DNA from: JANQIO01 sp965229625
GTDB lineage: Bacteria > Pseudomonadota > Gammaproteobacteria > Pseudomonadales > Halieaceae
NCBI GenBank assembly: GCA_965229625.1
Contig: CBDDJJ010000001.1
Location: 434,001 to 498,000, forward strand
Reading direction: 5' to 3'
Length of the DNA: 64,000 nucleotides
Shown here: piece by piece, positions 40,626 to 50,702 of the stretch
How the letters are laid out: each line of letters opens with the position of its first letter
Numbering within the stretch: position 1 is the first letter of the stretch
Translations under genes and position numbers: made by a program
Notes under the pieces: generated by a model
What the model was told of the DNA's origin: nothing
Seen by the model: the letters and a program-made list of their open reading frames with translations, nothing else
Databases searched by the model: none

Positions 40626-40645
40626 CATGCTGACAGTGCAGCATG
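40626..40645 (+). promoter_or_regulatory. Hairpin or operator upstream of clpX
   Basis: CATGCTG-ACAGTG-CAGCATG, a perfect 7-bp inverted repeat 29 bases before the clpX ATG. It could be an RNA hairpin in the leader or a protein-binding site. Confidence 0.35.
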
Positions 40646-40674
40646 CGCAAGGTTTCAGGGAATCAGGTAAGTAG

Positions 40675-41964
40675 ATGACTGACGAGACAACGAATTCCGG
40701 GGACGACGGCGGCAAACTGCTCTACTGCTCGTTCTGCGGCAAGAGCCAGCACGAGGTACGCAAGCTGATTGCCGGTCCTTCGGTGTTCATCTGTGATGAA
40801 TGCGTCGACCTCTGCAATGACATCATCCGCGAGGAGGTGCAGGAATCCGGCGGTGAAAGTTCCCAGGATCGCCTGCCGGTGCCGCAGGAGATCAAGGCCA
40901 TCCTCGATGAGTACGTCATTGGCCAGCAACGCGCCAAGAAGGTGCTGTCGGTAGCGGTCTATAACCACTACAAGCGCCTGCGTCACGACGACGGGCGTTC
41001 CGATGATGTGGAACTCGGCAAGAGTAATATTCTCCTGGTTGGCCCCACGGGTAGCGGCAAGACCTTGCTGGCCGAGACCTTGGCGCGGCTGCTGGATGTG
41101 CCTTTCACTATTGCTGACGCCACCACCCTGACCGAGGCTGGCTACGTCGGTGAAGACGTGGAAAACATCATCCAGAAGCTGCTGCAGAAGTGCGACTACG
41201 ATGTGGAAAAAGCCCAGGTGGGTATTGTCTATATCGATGAAATCGACAAAATTTCCCGCAAATCAGATAACCCTTCAATTACCCGGGATGTGTCCGGGGA
41301 GGGCGTGCAGCAGGCGCTGCTGAAGCTGATTGAGGGCACCGTGGCATCCGTACCCCCGCAGGGCGGCCGCAAGCATCCGCAACAGGAGTTCCTGCAGGTC
41401 GATACGTCCAACATCCTGTTCATCTGCGGCGGCGCCTTTGCCGGCCTCGACAAGGTGATCCGTGATCGCTCGGAGAAAGGTGGTATCGGCTTTGCGGCCG
41501 AAGTGAAGAGCAAGGACGACTCCAAGAACGTGGGTGAAGTGCTTCGCGATCTCGAGCCGGAGGACCTGGTCCGGTACGGCTTGATTCCTGAATTCGTCGG
41601 GCGTCTGCCTGTGATAGCGACCCTCGAGGAGCTGGACATCGACGCGCTGGTGCAAATTCTTACCGAGCCCAAGAACTCCCTGACCAAGCAGTACAGCAAA
41701 CTGCTTGAAATGGAGGGCGTGGAGGTCGACTTCCGTGACGACGGCTTGCGTGCGATTGCCGAGCGGGCAATGGAACGCAAGACAGGCGCTCGTGGGCTGC
41801 GCTCCATACTTGAAGCGGTGCTGCTGGACAGCATGTACAACATCCCGTCCAGGGATGATGTCAGCAAGGTCGTGATCGATGAGTCTGTCATCAAGGGCGA
41901 TTCGGAGCCGCTGCTTGTCTACCAGAACAGCGAGCCGCCCAAGGCTGCGGCTCCCGAGGAATAA
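40675..41964 (+). CDS. clpX: ATP-dependent protease ATPase subunit ClpX
   Basis: 429 residues. N-terminal zinc finger with Cys18, Cys21, Cys40 and Cys43; Walker A GPTGSGKT, Walker B VYIDEIDK, pore loop GYVGEDV and sensor-2 GARGLRS. The IGF-type ClpP-docking loop appears as GIGF. Unfolds tagged substrates into ClpP. Separated from clpP by 288 bases holding two hairpins. Confidence 0.97.
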   Translation: MTDETTNSGDDGGKLLYCSFCGKSQHEVRKLIAGPSVFICDECVDLCNDIIREEVQESGGESSQDRLPVPQEIKAILDEYVIGQQRAKKVLSVAVYNHYKRLRHDDGRSDDVELGKSNILLVGPTGSGKTLLAETLARLLDVPFTIADATTLTEAGYVGEDVENIIQKLLQKCDYDVEKAQVGIVYIDEIDKISRKSDNPSITRDVSGEGVQQALLKLIEGTVASVPPQGGRKHPQQEFLQVDTSNILFICGGAFAGLDKVIRDRSEKGGIGFAAEVKSKDDSKNVGEVLRDLEPEDLVRYGLIPEFVGRLPVIATLEELDIDALVQILTEPKNSLTKQYSKLLEMEGVEVDFRDDGLRAIAERAMERKTGARGLRSILEAVLLDSMYNIPSRDDVSKVVIDESVIKGDSEPLLVYQNSEPPKAAAPEE

Positions 41965-42085
41965 GCGGGGCACGTACGTCCTGCCACCCGGTCGGAGCTC
42001 AGCGCCCTGCCGCTCTTTATCCGTCTCGTGCTAAACCAGCCGTATCGGCCCCTGTCGGCCGGCCGCCGGGTTGTGGGGCTCCAGC

Positions 42086-42113
42086 CTTGCAAACCCGTTC
42101 ACAAGCCCCATAT
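42086..42113 (+). promoter_or_regulatory. Heat-shock (sigma-32) promoter of lon
   Basis: CTTGCAAA (42086-42093), 12 bases, then CCCCATAT (42106-42113), an exact match to the sigma-32 -10 consensus CCCCATnT and one substitution from the -35 consensus CTTGAAA. It lies about 39 bases before the lon ATG. Confidence 0.8.
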
Positions 42114-42151
42114 CACACATCACAAAAACGTGATGCGCCAGGGAGAAACCA

Positions 42152-44563
42152 ATGGGATCTGAAAGTGTTGTTAGCCTGCCTCTGCTTCCGCTGCGGGACG
42201 TGGTGGTTTATCCCCACATGGTCCTGCCGCTGTTCGTGGGCCGCGAGAAGTCCATCGAGGCCCTTGAGGATGCCATGGCAGCAGACAAGCAGGTTCTGCT
42301 GGTAGCGCAGCGCAACGCATCAGAAGACAACCCCGGCGTGGATGACGTCTACCAGGTCGGTACGGTATCCAGCATCCTGCAGCTCCTGAAATTGCCGGAC
42401 GGCACTATCAAGGTGCTTGTGGAAGGTGGCTACCGCGCATCCATCGGTAGTGTGGATGACGGCGAACGCTTCGCCGTCGCCGAAGTACGCGAAATTGAGA
42501 GCGACGAAATCCCGCGCGAAGAAGCTGACGCGCTGGTGCGCTCCACGATCTCCCAGTTCGAGAAATACGTCAATCTCAGCAAGAAAGTGCCCAGTGAAGT
42601 GCTGACTTCCCTGTCCGGCATCGACGAGCCGGGACGCCTCGCCGACACCATCGCCGCGCACATGAGCGTGGACCTCGACCAGAAGCAGGCGATACTGGAG
42701 ATTTCCGGTATCCGTGAGCGGCTTGAACACCTGATGGGGCTGATGGAAGCGGAAATCGACCTGTTCCAGGTGGAGAAACGCATCCGCGGCCGCGTCAAGA
42801 AGCAGATGGAGAAGAGCCAGCGCGAGTACTACCTCAACGAGCAGATGAAGGCGATCCAGAAGGAACTCGGTGAACTGGACGAAGAGCCCAACGAGATCGA
42901 AGAACTGCAGGCGCGGATAGAAGAAGCCAAGATGCCTGAGGAGGCCAAGGAAAAGACGACCGCTGAACTCAACAAGCTCAAGATGATGTCGCCCATGTCC
43001 GCCGAAGCATCGGTGGTCAGGAGCTACATCGACTGGATGCTGAGCGTTCCCTGGTCCAAGCGCAGTAAGGTCAAGCACGATCTGAAACGGGCCAGCGATA
43101 TTCTCGAACAGGACCACTACGGTCTCGATGAAGTCAAAGAGCGCATCCTCGAGTACCTGGCAGTGCAGAAACGCGTGCGCAAGATCAAGGGCCCGGTGCT
43201 CTGCCTGGTAGGCCCGCCCGGCGTCGGCAAGACTTCCCTCGGTGAATCAATGGCGCGTGCGACCAATCGCAAATTTGTACGCATGGCCCTGGGAGGGGTG
43301 CGCGACGAAGCGGAAATTCGCGGGCACCGCCGCACCTATATCGGTTCCATGCCCGGCAAGCTGCTGCAGAAAATGTCCAAGGCGGGTGTGCGCAACCCAC
43401 TGTTCCTGCTGGATGAAATCGACAAGATGGGCATGGATCACCGCGGCGATCCCGCCTCGGCAATGCTGGAGGTCCTGGATCCCGAGCAAAACCATGCCTT
43501 CAACGATCACTATCTCGAGGTCGATTACGACCTATCCGATGTGATGTTCGTGTGCACATCCAACACCATGAATATCCCGGCGCCGTTGCTCGATCGTATG
43601 GAAGTGATTCGGATTCCTGGATATACCGAGGATGAAAAGCTCAACATCGCCCAGCGCTACCTGATACCCAAACAGGTCAAGCAGAACGGCCTCAAGCCCG
43701 AGGAGCTCGAATTCTCCCCTGAGGCACTGCTGGACATGATTCGCTATTACACGCGCGAAGCGGGTGTACGCGCCCTTGAGCGCGAGATCGCCAAGGTGTG
43801 CCGGAAAATGGTGAAAGGCTTCAGCCTGGGCGAAAACGAAGCACCGGTGACGATCACGGCGGAGATGCTGACGGACCTGTGCGGCGTGCGCAAGTTCAAC
43901 TTTGGCCGCGCCGAGGACGACAACAAGGTTGGCCAGGTCACGGGCCTGGCCTGGACCAATGTGGGTGGCGAGTTGCTCAGTATCGAAGCAGTCGCCGTGG
44001 CCGGTAAAGGCCGGCAGGTCACTACCGGTTCACTGGGCGACGTGATGCAGGAATCCATCAAGGCTGCCACTACCGTCGTGCGTTCGCGCTCCCAGTTGCT
44101 CGGCATCCCGGCCAGCTATCACGACAAGCACGACCTGCACATCCACGTACCGGAAGGCGCCACGCCAAAAGATGGCCCCAGCGCTGGTATCGCCATGTGC
44201 ACTGCGCTGGTGTCAGTGCTGACTGAGATCCCGGTGCGGTCGGAAGTTGCCATGACCGGAGAAATTACCTTGCGCGGCGAGGTGCTGCCAATCGGCGGCC
44301 TGAAGGAGAAACTGCTGGCTGCCCATCGCGGCGGTATAACCACGGTGGTTATCCCCAAGGAGAATGAGCGCGACCTCAAGGAGATTCCCGAGAACATCAA
44401 ATCCGATCTCGATATTCACGCGGTCAAGTGGATCGATGAGGTGCTGGATATCGCGCTGGAAAAAATGCCGGAACCCCTGTCAGATGAGGAATATCTGGCC
44501 GATCCCATGGGAGCGTCCGAGGCCACAGATTCCGATGAAAACAATCGCATTAACACCCATTAA
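42152..44563 (+). CDS. lon: ATP-dependent protease La (Lon)
   Basis: 803 residues (E. coli 784). N-terminal substrate domain LPLLPLRDVVVYPHMVLPLFVGREKS, AAA+ domain with GPPGVGKTS and LFLLDEIDKMG, and the Ser-Lys protease domain with PKDGPSAGIAMC and the downstream Lys region GGLKEKLLAAHRGG. Degrades misfolded and regulatory proteins. GGGAGA site upstream. The order clpX-lon-hupB-ppiD equals that of E. coli. Confidence 0.97.
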   Translation: MGSESVVSLPLLPLRDVVVYPHMVLPLFVGREKSIEALEDAMAADKQVLLVAQRNASEDNPGVDDVYQVGTVSSILQLLKLPDGTIKVLVEGGYRASIGSVDDGERFAVAEVREIESDEIPREEADALVRSTISQFEKYVNLSKKVPSEVLTSLSGIDEPGRLADTIAAHMSVDLDQKQAILEISGIRERLEHLMGLMEAEIDLFQVEKRIRGRVKKQMEKSQREYYLNEQMKAIQKELGELDEEPNEIEELQARIEEAKMPEEAKEKTTAELNKLKMMSPMSAEASVVRSYIDWMLSVPWSKRSKVKHDLKRASDILEQDHYGLDEVKERILEYLAVQKRVRKIKGPVLCLVGPPGVGKTSLGESMARATNRKFVRMALGGVRDEAEIRGHRRTYIGSMPGKLLQKMSKAGVRNPLFLLDEIDKMGMDHRGDPASAMLEVLDPEQNHAFNDHYLEVDYDLSDVMFVCTSNTMNIPAPLLDRMEVIRIPGYTEDEKLNIAQRYLIPKQVKQNGLKPEELEFSPEALLDMIRYYTREAGVRALEREIAKVCRKMVKGFSLGENEAPVTITAEMLTDLCGVRKFNFGRAEDDNKVGQVTGLAWTNVGGELLSIEAVAVAGKGRQVTTGSLGDVMQESIKAATTVVRSRSQLLGIPASYHDKHDLHIHVPEGATPKDGPSAGIAMCTALVSVLTEIPVRSEVAMTGEITLRGEVLPIGGLKEKLLAAHRGGITTVVIPKENERDLKEIPENIKSDLDIHAVKWIDEVLDIALEKMPEPLSDEEYLADPMGASEATDSDENNRINTH

Positions 44564-44578
44564 GCGATATGCTCCGGG

Positions 44579-44608
44579 TTGACCGGGTTGATTTACCTAT
44601 ATTAGATT
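44579..44608 (+). promoter_or_regulatory. Possible hupB promoter
   Basis: TTGACC (44579-44584), 18 bases, TAGATT (44603-44608). A small hairpin CTCGG-ATAC-CCGAG follows at 44615-44628 in the leader. Confidence 0.42.
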
Positions 44609-44680
44609 CCAAGGCTCGGATACCCGAGTATTTGAGCCATAACAACAAGTCCACGCATTAAAAGATGAAAGGGGATAAGT

Positions 44681-44956
44681 GTGAACAAAACAGAACTTAT
44701 TGATGCCATCGCGGCTTCAGCTGACATTCCAAAGGCCGCAGCAGGACGTGCCCTGGATGCTGTGGTTGATTCGATTACTGGTGCATTGAAGAAGGGCGAT
44801 TCCGTTGCTTTGGTGGGCTTCGGAACCTTCGCTGTCAAAGAACGCGCCGCTCGAACCGGCCGCAATCCGCAGACTGGCGCTGAAATCCAGATTCCTGCTG
44901 CCAAAGTGCCTGGTTTCAAGGCCGGCAAGGCACTCAAGGACGCTGTCAACAGTTAA
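44681..44956 (+). CDS. hupB: DNA-binding protein HU
   Basis: 91 residues, GTG start with AGGGG upstream. MNKTELIDAIAASADIPKAAAGRALD start, GFGTFAVKERAARTGRNPQTG DNA-binding arm and AKVPGFKAGKALKDAV end. Nucleoid-associated dimer that bends DNA. Followed by a strong terminator. Confidence 0.96.
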   Translation: MNKTELIDAIAASADIPKAAAGRALDAVVDSITGALKKGDSVALVGFGTFAVKERAARTGRNPQTGAEIQIPAAKVPGFKAGKALKDAVNS

Positions 44957-44976
44957 AGCGGCACCTCATTCAGGAA

Positions 44977-45008
44977 AAAGGGCGCACTTCAGGGTGCGCT
45001 TTTTTTTT
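44977..45008 (+). terminator. Terminator after hupB
   Basis: GGCGCAC...GTGCGC(T) stem around a short loop, flanked by five A and followed by nine T (from 45000). Strong intrinsic terminator. Confidence 0.9.
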
Positions 45009-45106
45009 GGAACAAGATGAAAATTCCGCTGGCAGGAATATAATCACGCCACCGCGGTCTCAGACCCGCCGCATCCGTCTCACCCTACGACCCAATTCCC
45101 GAGTCC

Positions 45107-46984
45107 ATGCTTCAGAACATACGAAACAACCTCAAGGGCACCGTTGCCACGGTGATCATCGTCCTGATGGTCATACCATTTGCAATCACCGGTATTGATT
45201 CGCTGCTCACCGGCGGCGGGATCCAGTACATGGCTGAAGTCAATGGAGAGAGGATCAGTGCGACCGATGTACAGATGCAGATAAACCAGCAAAAGCGACG
45301 TCTGCTGATGAGCATGGGCGACAACATAGACCCCAGCATGTTGGATGATCAGTTGCTGGCAGGGCCCGCCCTGGAGTTCATGATTCAGAAATCCCTGATG
45401 ATGCAGGCGGCGCGCGATTACGGCCTCGCCGTGCCCGAACAACTGCTGGTGGACTTCATCGGTGAAATGGAAGTGTTCAAGATCGACGGCCAGTTCAACC
45501 AGGTCCGTTTCCGCCAGATTGTCGCCGACCAGGGCTATACCCCCGCCGGCTTCCAGCAGGCGCTGCGTGAAGACCTGACGGTCACGCAGCTACGACTGGG
45601 GCTGGCTGGTTCTACGTTCGCCACCGGCCGGGACGTGGCGCGACTTGCAGCGATTGAACAGCAACAGCGTGATATCCGTTACATGGTACTGCCGCTGGAG
45701 CAATTCCGTACTGACGCCGAGGTGACCGACGCCGATATTGAAGCCTGGTATGCGGACAACCAGGACAGCTTCATGACCGCGGAGAGCGTGACGCTCTCTT
45801 ATATCGAGCTTACCCGCGAGGACTTCTTCAAACCCGTCGAGGAGAGCCGCCTGCGGGAGATATTCGAAGTGGAGCAGTCCAGTTACCAGCAGCCGGAAGA
45901 GCGCCGGGTGTCCCACATCCTGATTACCCCGGGTGATGACGAACCCGAACAGGACGTGTTCGCACGCGTAGCCGCGGCACAGGAAAAGCTGGCAAGCGAA
46001 GACTTTGCCAGCGTGGCCGCAGAGCTCTCAGAGGACATCGGCAGCGCCAGCATAGGCGGCGACCTGGGTTTTACCGACGGCAGTGTGTTTCCAGATGCCA
46101 TGGAAGAGGCGATCGCACAACTGTCGCTCAACCAGGTGTCAGCCCCGGTAGAAACTGACGCCGGCCTCCACCTGATCAAGCTCACCGAATTGCGAGACGG
46201 CAAATCACTGAGCTTCGAGGAAGTCCGGGGTGAACTGGAGCAACGGCTGCAGGCGGAGGACGCCAGCCGAGAGCTTATCAAGACGGTCGAGCTACTGCGG
46301 GACCTGGCCTACAACGCCGAGAGCCTTGCAGAGCCCGCTGCAGAACTGGGCCTGACCGTGGAGCGCAGTGAGCCGGTGACCCGCGATCAATCCGAAGGCC
46401 TGTTTGCCGATCCGCGTCTGGTCGCAGCGGCCTTCAGTGAAGACGTCCTCACCGAGGCGTACAACAGCGAAGTGGTGGAGATTGATACCGAACATTTTGT
46501 AGTCCTGCGCGTGGATAAGCACAGCCTGCCCGAGCTCAAGCCGCTGGAATCTGTGCGTGCAGGCATCGTCGCCGGGCTGCGAGATGAAATGGCGCGTGAG
46601 CAGATTCGCAACACTGCCACCGAGCTGCTGCAGGCAGCGCGAGACGGTGCCAGCATCGAATCCCTGGCCCAGGCCGGCGGCTACGAGTGGCAGGTCGAGC
46701 TGGCGACTACGCGGTCCAACCCGGCAGTTCCTGAAAGCCTGCTGCAACGCGCCTTCCAGCTCCCGGCACCGGAAGAGGGCCAGACCACGTTCGAGTACGT
46801 ACAGAACGGGGAAGGTGATATCGAACTCTTCGAACTGGTGGAAGTCATCCCCGGGGTGGCTGAAGCTATCAGCGAAGGGCAGAAGGGTTTGATTGAACGG
46901 CAGTTGATCGGCGAGTACGGCCGCCAGGCGGACGAGTACTTCCAGCAGCAGCTCCGCGACAGCGCGGATATCACCCGCAGTTAA
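45107..46984 (+). CDS. ppiD: Periplasmic folding chaperone PpiD
   Basis: 625 residues (E. coli 623). Single N-terminal anchor (TVATVIIVLMVIPFAITGI, about 12-30), SurA-like N-domain, a parvulin domain (RRVSHILI to APVETDAGLHLIKL, about 265-360) and a C-terminal chaperone region. Acts next to SecYEG on exported proteins. TATAAT at 45039-45044 may be its -10 box, without a good -35. Confidence 0.94.
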   Translation: MLQNIRNNLKGTVATVIIVLMVIPFAITGIDSLLTGGGIQYMAEVNGERISATDVQMQINQQKRRLLMSMGDNIDPSMLDDQLLAGPALEFMIQKSLMMQAARDYGLAVPEQLLVDFIGEMEVFKIDGQFNQVRFRQIVADQGYTPAGFQQALREDLTVTQLRLGLAGSTFATGRDVARLAAIEQQQRDIRYMVLPLEQFRTDAEVTDADIEAWYADNQDSFMTAESVTLSYIELTREDFFKPVEESRLREIFEVEQSSYQQPEERRVSHILITPGDDEPEQDVFARVAAAQEKLASEDFASVAAELSEDIGSASIGGDLGFTDGSVFPDAMEEAIAQLSLNQVSAPVETDAGLHLIKLTELRDGKSLSFEEVRGELEQRLQAEDASRELIKTVELLRDLAYNAESLAEPAAELGLTVERSEPVTRDQSEGLFADPRLVAAAFSEDVLTEAYNSEVVEIDTEHFVVLRVDKHSLPELKPLESVRAGIVAGLRDEMAREQIRNTATELLQAARDGASIESLAQAGGYEWQVELATTRSNPAVPESLLQRAFQLPAPEEGQTTFEYVQNGEGDIELFELVEVIPGVAEAISEGQKGLIERQLIGEYGRQADEYFQQQLRDSADITRS

Positions 46985-47045
46985 GATCGAGCGAGGCGCA
47001 GTCGGCGCCGGCAAGACAAGAGTCAGACAGGAGAGGCTTACCACG

Positions 47046-48239
47046 GTGTACAAGGTACTTACACTCAACCAGATCTCGGTAAAGGGCCTGGATCGCTTTC
47101 CGAGGGAATCCTACGAACTCGCCAGTGAGTTTTCTCACCCCGATGCCATCCTGTTGCGCAGCCACAAGCTCCAGCCCGGGGAGATTGCCGATACGGTGGC
47201 CTGTATTGGTCGCGCCGGGGCGGGTACCAATAACATTCCCGTAGACGACTGCACGCGCCGCGGCATACCGGTTTTCAATGCGCCGGGCGCCAACGCCAAC
47301 GCGGTCAAGGAACTGGTGGCGGCGGCTCTGCTGCTGGGGTCGCGCGGCATTGTGGAGGGCATCACCTACGTGGGTAGCCTTGCAGATATCGCCGATGAAG
47401 CCGAGCTCAATCGGGTGCTGGAGGCGCAGAAGAAGCAGTTCAAAGGCAGTGAGATCACCGGCAAGACACTCGGCGTGGTCGGCCTGGGCGCGATCGGCTC
47501 CATGGTGGCGGAGATGGGGCTGACCCTGGGCATGGAGGTGTGCGGCTATGATCCGGCACTTTCGGTTGAGGCAGCCTGGCGCCTGTCCAGCCAGGTGCAG
47601 AAGATGGACGCGCTGCAATCCCTGTTTGCCCACTCGGACTACGTATCCCTGCATCTGCCGGTACTGGACAGCACCCGCGGCCTGGTTAATGCCGAGCTGC
47701 TCTCGCAAATGAAGCCGGGCAGCTGCCTGTTGAATTTTGCCCGCCAGGAGATTGTCGACGGTGACGCCGTAGTGGCTGCCCTCGACAACGGCACCCTGCG
47801 CCGCTACATCACCGACTTCCCTGCACCCAAGCTGATCGGGCGGGATGACGTGATTCTCATGCCGCATATCGGTGCGTCTACCGATGAAGCGGAGGAAAAC
47901 TGCGCCATGATGGCCGCGGACCAGGTCCGGGATTTCCTCGAGCATGGCAACATTCGCAACTCCGTAAATTTCCCTACCACCCAGCTGGAACCCGCAGAAG
48001 GTGTGCGCCTGGCGATCAGCAATGACAACGTGCCCACCATGTTGGGCAAGCTGCTATCGCTGCTCGCCGATGAGAACATCAATATCATCGACATGTTGAA
48101 CAAGAGCCGCGGCGATGTCGCCTATAACCTCATCGATGTAGAGTGCATGCCCAGCGAAGACGCCCTCGAGAAGATGCGGGCAGTTGAGGGCATCATCAAT
48201 GTGCGCGTTATCGGTGAAGGCGAGCTCTGCGCGCCCTAG
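47046..48239 (+). CDS. serA: D-3-phosphoglycerate dehydrogenase
   Basis: 397 residues, GTG start. NAD-binding GVVGLGAIGSMVAEM, the Arg region of GRAGAGTNNIPVDDCTRRGIPVFN, and Glu/His catalytic region DVILMPHIGASTDEAEENCA. A C-terminal ACT domain (about 320-397) gives serine feedback in the SerA type. It lacks the longer intervening domain of some SerA proteins. First step of serine synthesis. An unusual Tyr-Lys-Val start replaces the usual basic leader. Confidence 0.88.
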   Translation: MYKVLTLNQISVKGLDRFPRESYELASEFSHPDAILLRSHKLQPGEIADTVACIGRAGAGTNNIPVDDCTRRGIPVFNAPGANANAVKELVAAALLLGSRGIVEGITYVGSLADIADEAELNRVLEAQKKQFKGSEITGKTLGVVGLGAIGSMVAEMGLTLGMEVCGYDPALSVEAAWRLSSQVQKMDALQSLFAHSDYVSLHLPVLDSTRGLVNAELLSQMKPGSCLLNFARQEIVDGDAVVAALDNGTLRRYITDFPAPKLIGRDDVILMPHIGASTDEAEENCAMMAADQVRDFLEHGNIRNSVNFPTTQLEPAEGVRLAISNDNVPTMLGKLLSLLADENINIIDMLNKSRGDVAYNLIDVECMPSEDALEKMRAVEGIINVRVIGEGELCAP

Positions 48240-48284
48240 TGCCAGCGCCTGTAGCGTAAGCCGGTGGTAGCGTAGAACAGCGCG

Positions 48285-48854
48285 ATGTCGGACGAGCCGC
48301 TCGAGCGGATCAGTGAGCAACTCGGCGGCGAAAACGCCGAGCGCAAAAATCCTGGCAGCCCGCCGCTACACCTCTGGCACCCGGAGCTGTCCGGGGATAT
48401 CGACATTCTTATCCGGCGCGATGGCAGCTGGTGGCATGAGGGAGAGCCGATTCGCCGCGCCAGCCTGGTGCGGCTGTTCGCCAGCATCCTCCGGCGCGAA
48501 GCGGACGGTGAATACTACCTCGTCACGCCGGTAGAAAAATGGCGCATACAGGTTGAAGACCTGCCCCTGCAGGTGGTGGATTTTGATGCCGGGGAATCCG
48601 GTGACACCGGGCGCTTTATCACTGTGATCACCAACACGGGCCAACGCTACCTGCTGGGTCGCGACTACCCCTTGTTCCTGCCGGAGACGGGCAGTGAGGA
48701 GGAGGGCAGCATACCGGCCGTCGGCCTGGACCACGGTTTGTCTGCCGGCTTCAGTCGTGCGGCCTGGTATCGCCTGGTCGAAGCCGCTGAACACAGGGAT
48801 GGCTGCACCGGCGTCGAGAGCGACGGGCTGTTCTTTCCCATCGCTGACGCCTAG
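48285..48854 (+). CDS. DUF1285 family protein
   Basis: 189 residues. The core PPLHLWHPELSGDIDILIRRDGSWWHEGEPIRRASLVRLFASILRRE, followed by YLVTPVEKWRI, is the DUF1285 signature. Beta-rich cytoplasmic protein of unknown role, common in Pseudomonas relatives. The ATG lies 46 bases after serA; converges with ETF-QO. Confidence 0.85.
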   Translation: MSDEPLERISEQLGGENAERKNPGSPPLHLWHPELSGDIDILIRRDGSWWHEGEPIRRASLVRLFASILRREADGEYYLVTPVEKWRIQVEDLPLQVVDFDAGESGDTGRFITVITNTGQRYLLGRDYPLFLPETGSEEEGSIPAVGLDHGLSAGFSRAAWYRLVEAAEHRDGCTGVESDGLFFPIADA

Positions 48855-48890
48855 CCCGGCCTGCGCCTGTGCGGCTCGACCGGGCCCGGA

Positions 48891-50543
48891 TTACATATTC
48901 GGGTAGTTGGGACCGCCCAGGCCTTCCGGCGTCACCCAGTTGATGTTCTGTGACGGGTCCTTGATATCACAGGTCTTGCAGTGCACACAGTTCTGCCCAT
49001 TGATCTGGAAGCGTGGGCTGCCGCCATCCTCGACCACTTCGTAAACACCCGCCGGACAGTAGCGCTGCGCCGGCTCGTCGAATTTCGGCAGGTTTACCTG
49101 GATTGGAACGCTGGCATCCGCGAGGGTCAGGTGGCAGGGCTGGTCTTCCTCATGGTTGGTGTTGGAAAGGAACACGGAGGAGAGCTTGTCGAAGCTCAGC
49201 TCGTTGTCCGGCTTTGGATAGACCGGGGCCTTGCACTCTGCAGCCGGCTTCATGGTCGCGTAATCCGGCGTGCTGTCGCGCAGCGTAAACGGCATCTTGC
49301 CGCCAAAGATGTTTTGGTCCAGCCACACCAGGCCGGCACCCAGGAAGGTCCCGAACTTGTGCATGAAACCGGAGAAGTTGCGGGTGGTATACAGCTCCTG
49401 CCAGGCCCATGAGGCCTTGAAGTTGTCGGCGAAGTTCTCGAGGTCAGCCGGTGCCGCGTCACCCTGTGCGAGTGCCGCCACCACCGTTTCCGCCGCCACC
49501 ATGCCACTCTTCATTGCCGTGTGGTTGCCCTTGATCTTGACCGAGTTGAGCGTGCCGGCATCGCAGCCAATCAGCAGACCGCCGGGGAAATGCATTTTCG
49601 GAAGGGAATTCAGGCCGCCCTTGGCGATGGCCCTGGCACCGTAGGCGATGCGGTTGCCACCTTTCAGGTACTTGCTGGTTTCCGGGTGATGCTTCCAGCG
49701 TTGGAACTCGTCGTAGGGGCTGACGTGAGGATTGGAATAATTGAGGTCGGTGATCAGGCCCACATAAACCTGGTTGTTCTCGGCGTGGTACAGGAAAGCG
49801 CCGCCGCTGGAGCCGGTCTCCTTCAGGGGCCAGCCAAGGCCGTGGACAACCAGTCCCTCCTCATGCTGCTCGGCGGGAATCTCCCAGATTTCCTTGATAC
49901 CGATGCCGTAGTGCTGCGGGTCCGCGTCCTTGTCCAGTTCGAAGTGCTTGATGAGCTGCTTGCCGAGATGGCCACGGCAACCCTCGGCGAACAGGGTGTA
50001 TTTGGCGTGCAGCTCCATGCCGGGCATGTAGCTGTCCTTCTGTTCGCCTTCGGCACTGATACCCATGTCGCCGGTGGCGATGCCTTTGACGCGACCGTCC
50101 TCGTGGAACAGTACCTCCGCCGCGGCAAAGCCCGGGTACACTTCCACGCCCAGGCCTTCGGCCTGTTCCGCCAGCCAGCGGCAGACATTGCCCATGGAGG
50201 CAATGTAGTTGCCTTCGTTGTGAGTGGGCTTGGGGATAAGGAAGTTCGGCAGCTTGATAGCGCCGCTTTCGCTGGTGTAGAAGAAGAACTTGTCACCGGT
50301 CACCGCTGTACTCAGCGGCGCGCCCTGGTCTTTCCAGTCCGGGAACAGTTCATCCATGGCGCGCGGTTCAACCACGGCACCGGACAGGATATGAGCCCCG
50401 ACTTCAGAGCCTTTTTCCACCACGCAAACCGTGATTTCCTGTGACTTCTCCGCGGCGAGCTGCATGATACGACAGGCAGCGGACAGACCGGCAGGGCCTG
50501 CGCCAACGATTACCACGTCAAATTCCATCGATTCGCGTTCCAC
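48891..50543 (-). CDS. Electron-transfer flavoprotein:ubiquinone oxidoreductase
   Basis: 550 residues, GTG start with GAGG 9 bases upstream; an ATG 15 bases further in is an alternative. FAD-binding VVIVGAGPAGLSAACRI near the N-terminus. C-terminal 4Fe-4S domain with CPAGVYEV and CVHCKTCDIKDPSQNINW, four Cys. Passes electrons from ETF to ubiquinone at the inner membrane, during fatty-acid and amino-acid oxidation. Divergent from etfBA. Confidence 0.96.
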   Translation of the reverse strand: MERESMEFDVVIVGAGPAGLSAACRIMQLAAEKSQEITVCVVEKGSEVGAHILSGAVVEPRAMDELFPDWKDQGAPLSTAVTGDKFFFYTSESGAIKLPNFLIPKPTHNEGNYIASMGNVCRWLAEQAEGLGVEVYPGFAAAEVLFHEDGRVKGIATGDMGISAEGEQKDSYMPGMELHAKYTLFAEGCRGHLGKQLIKHFELDKDADPQHYGIGIKEIWEIPAEQHEEGLVVHGLGWPLKETGSSGGAFLYHAENNQVYVGLITDLNYSNPHVSPYDEFQRWKHHPETSKYLKGGNRIAYGARAIAKGGLNSLPKMHFPGGLLIGCDAGTLNSVKIKGNHTAMKSGMVAAETVVAALAQGDAAPADLENFADNFKASWAWQELYTTRNFSGFMHKFGTFLGAGLVWLDQNIFGGKMPFTLRDSTPDYATMKPAAECKAPVYPKPDNELSFDKLSSVFLSNTNHEEDQPCHLTLADASVPIQVNLPKFDEPAQRYCPAGVYEVVEDGGSPRFQINGQNCVHCKTCDIKDPSQNINWVTPEGLGGPNYPNM

Positions 50544-50702
50544 GGAAGCTACCTCGTTTTGTGTCGGTCAAATGAAGGACAGGGAGTATAGTGTTTTCCC
50601 GCACAAATCTCTATAAATGACCAAGATACCGCATATAAATCAAACAGATACGCGGGAAATCTCACTGCGCTCTGCGGTCAATTCCCGGGTCATTTTATGC
50701 CC

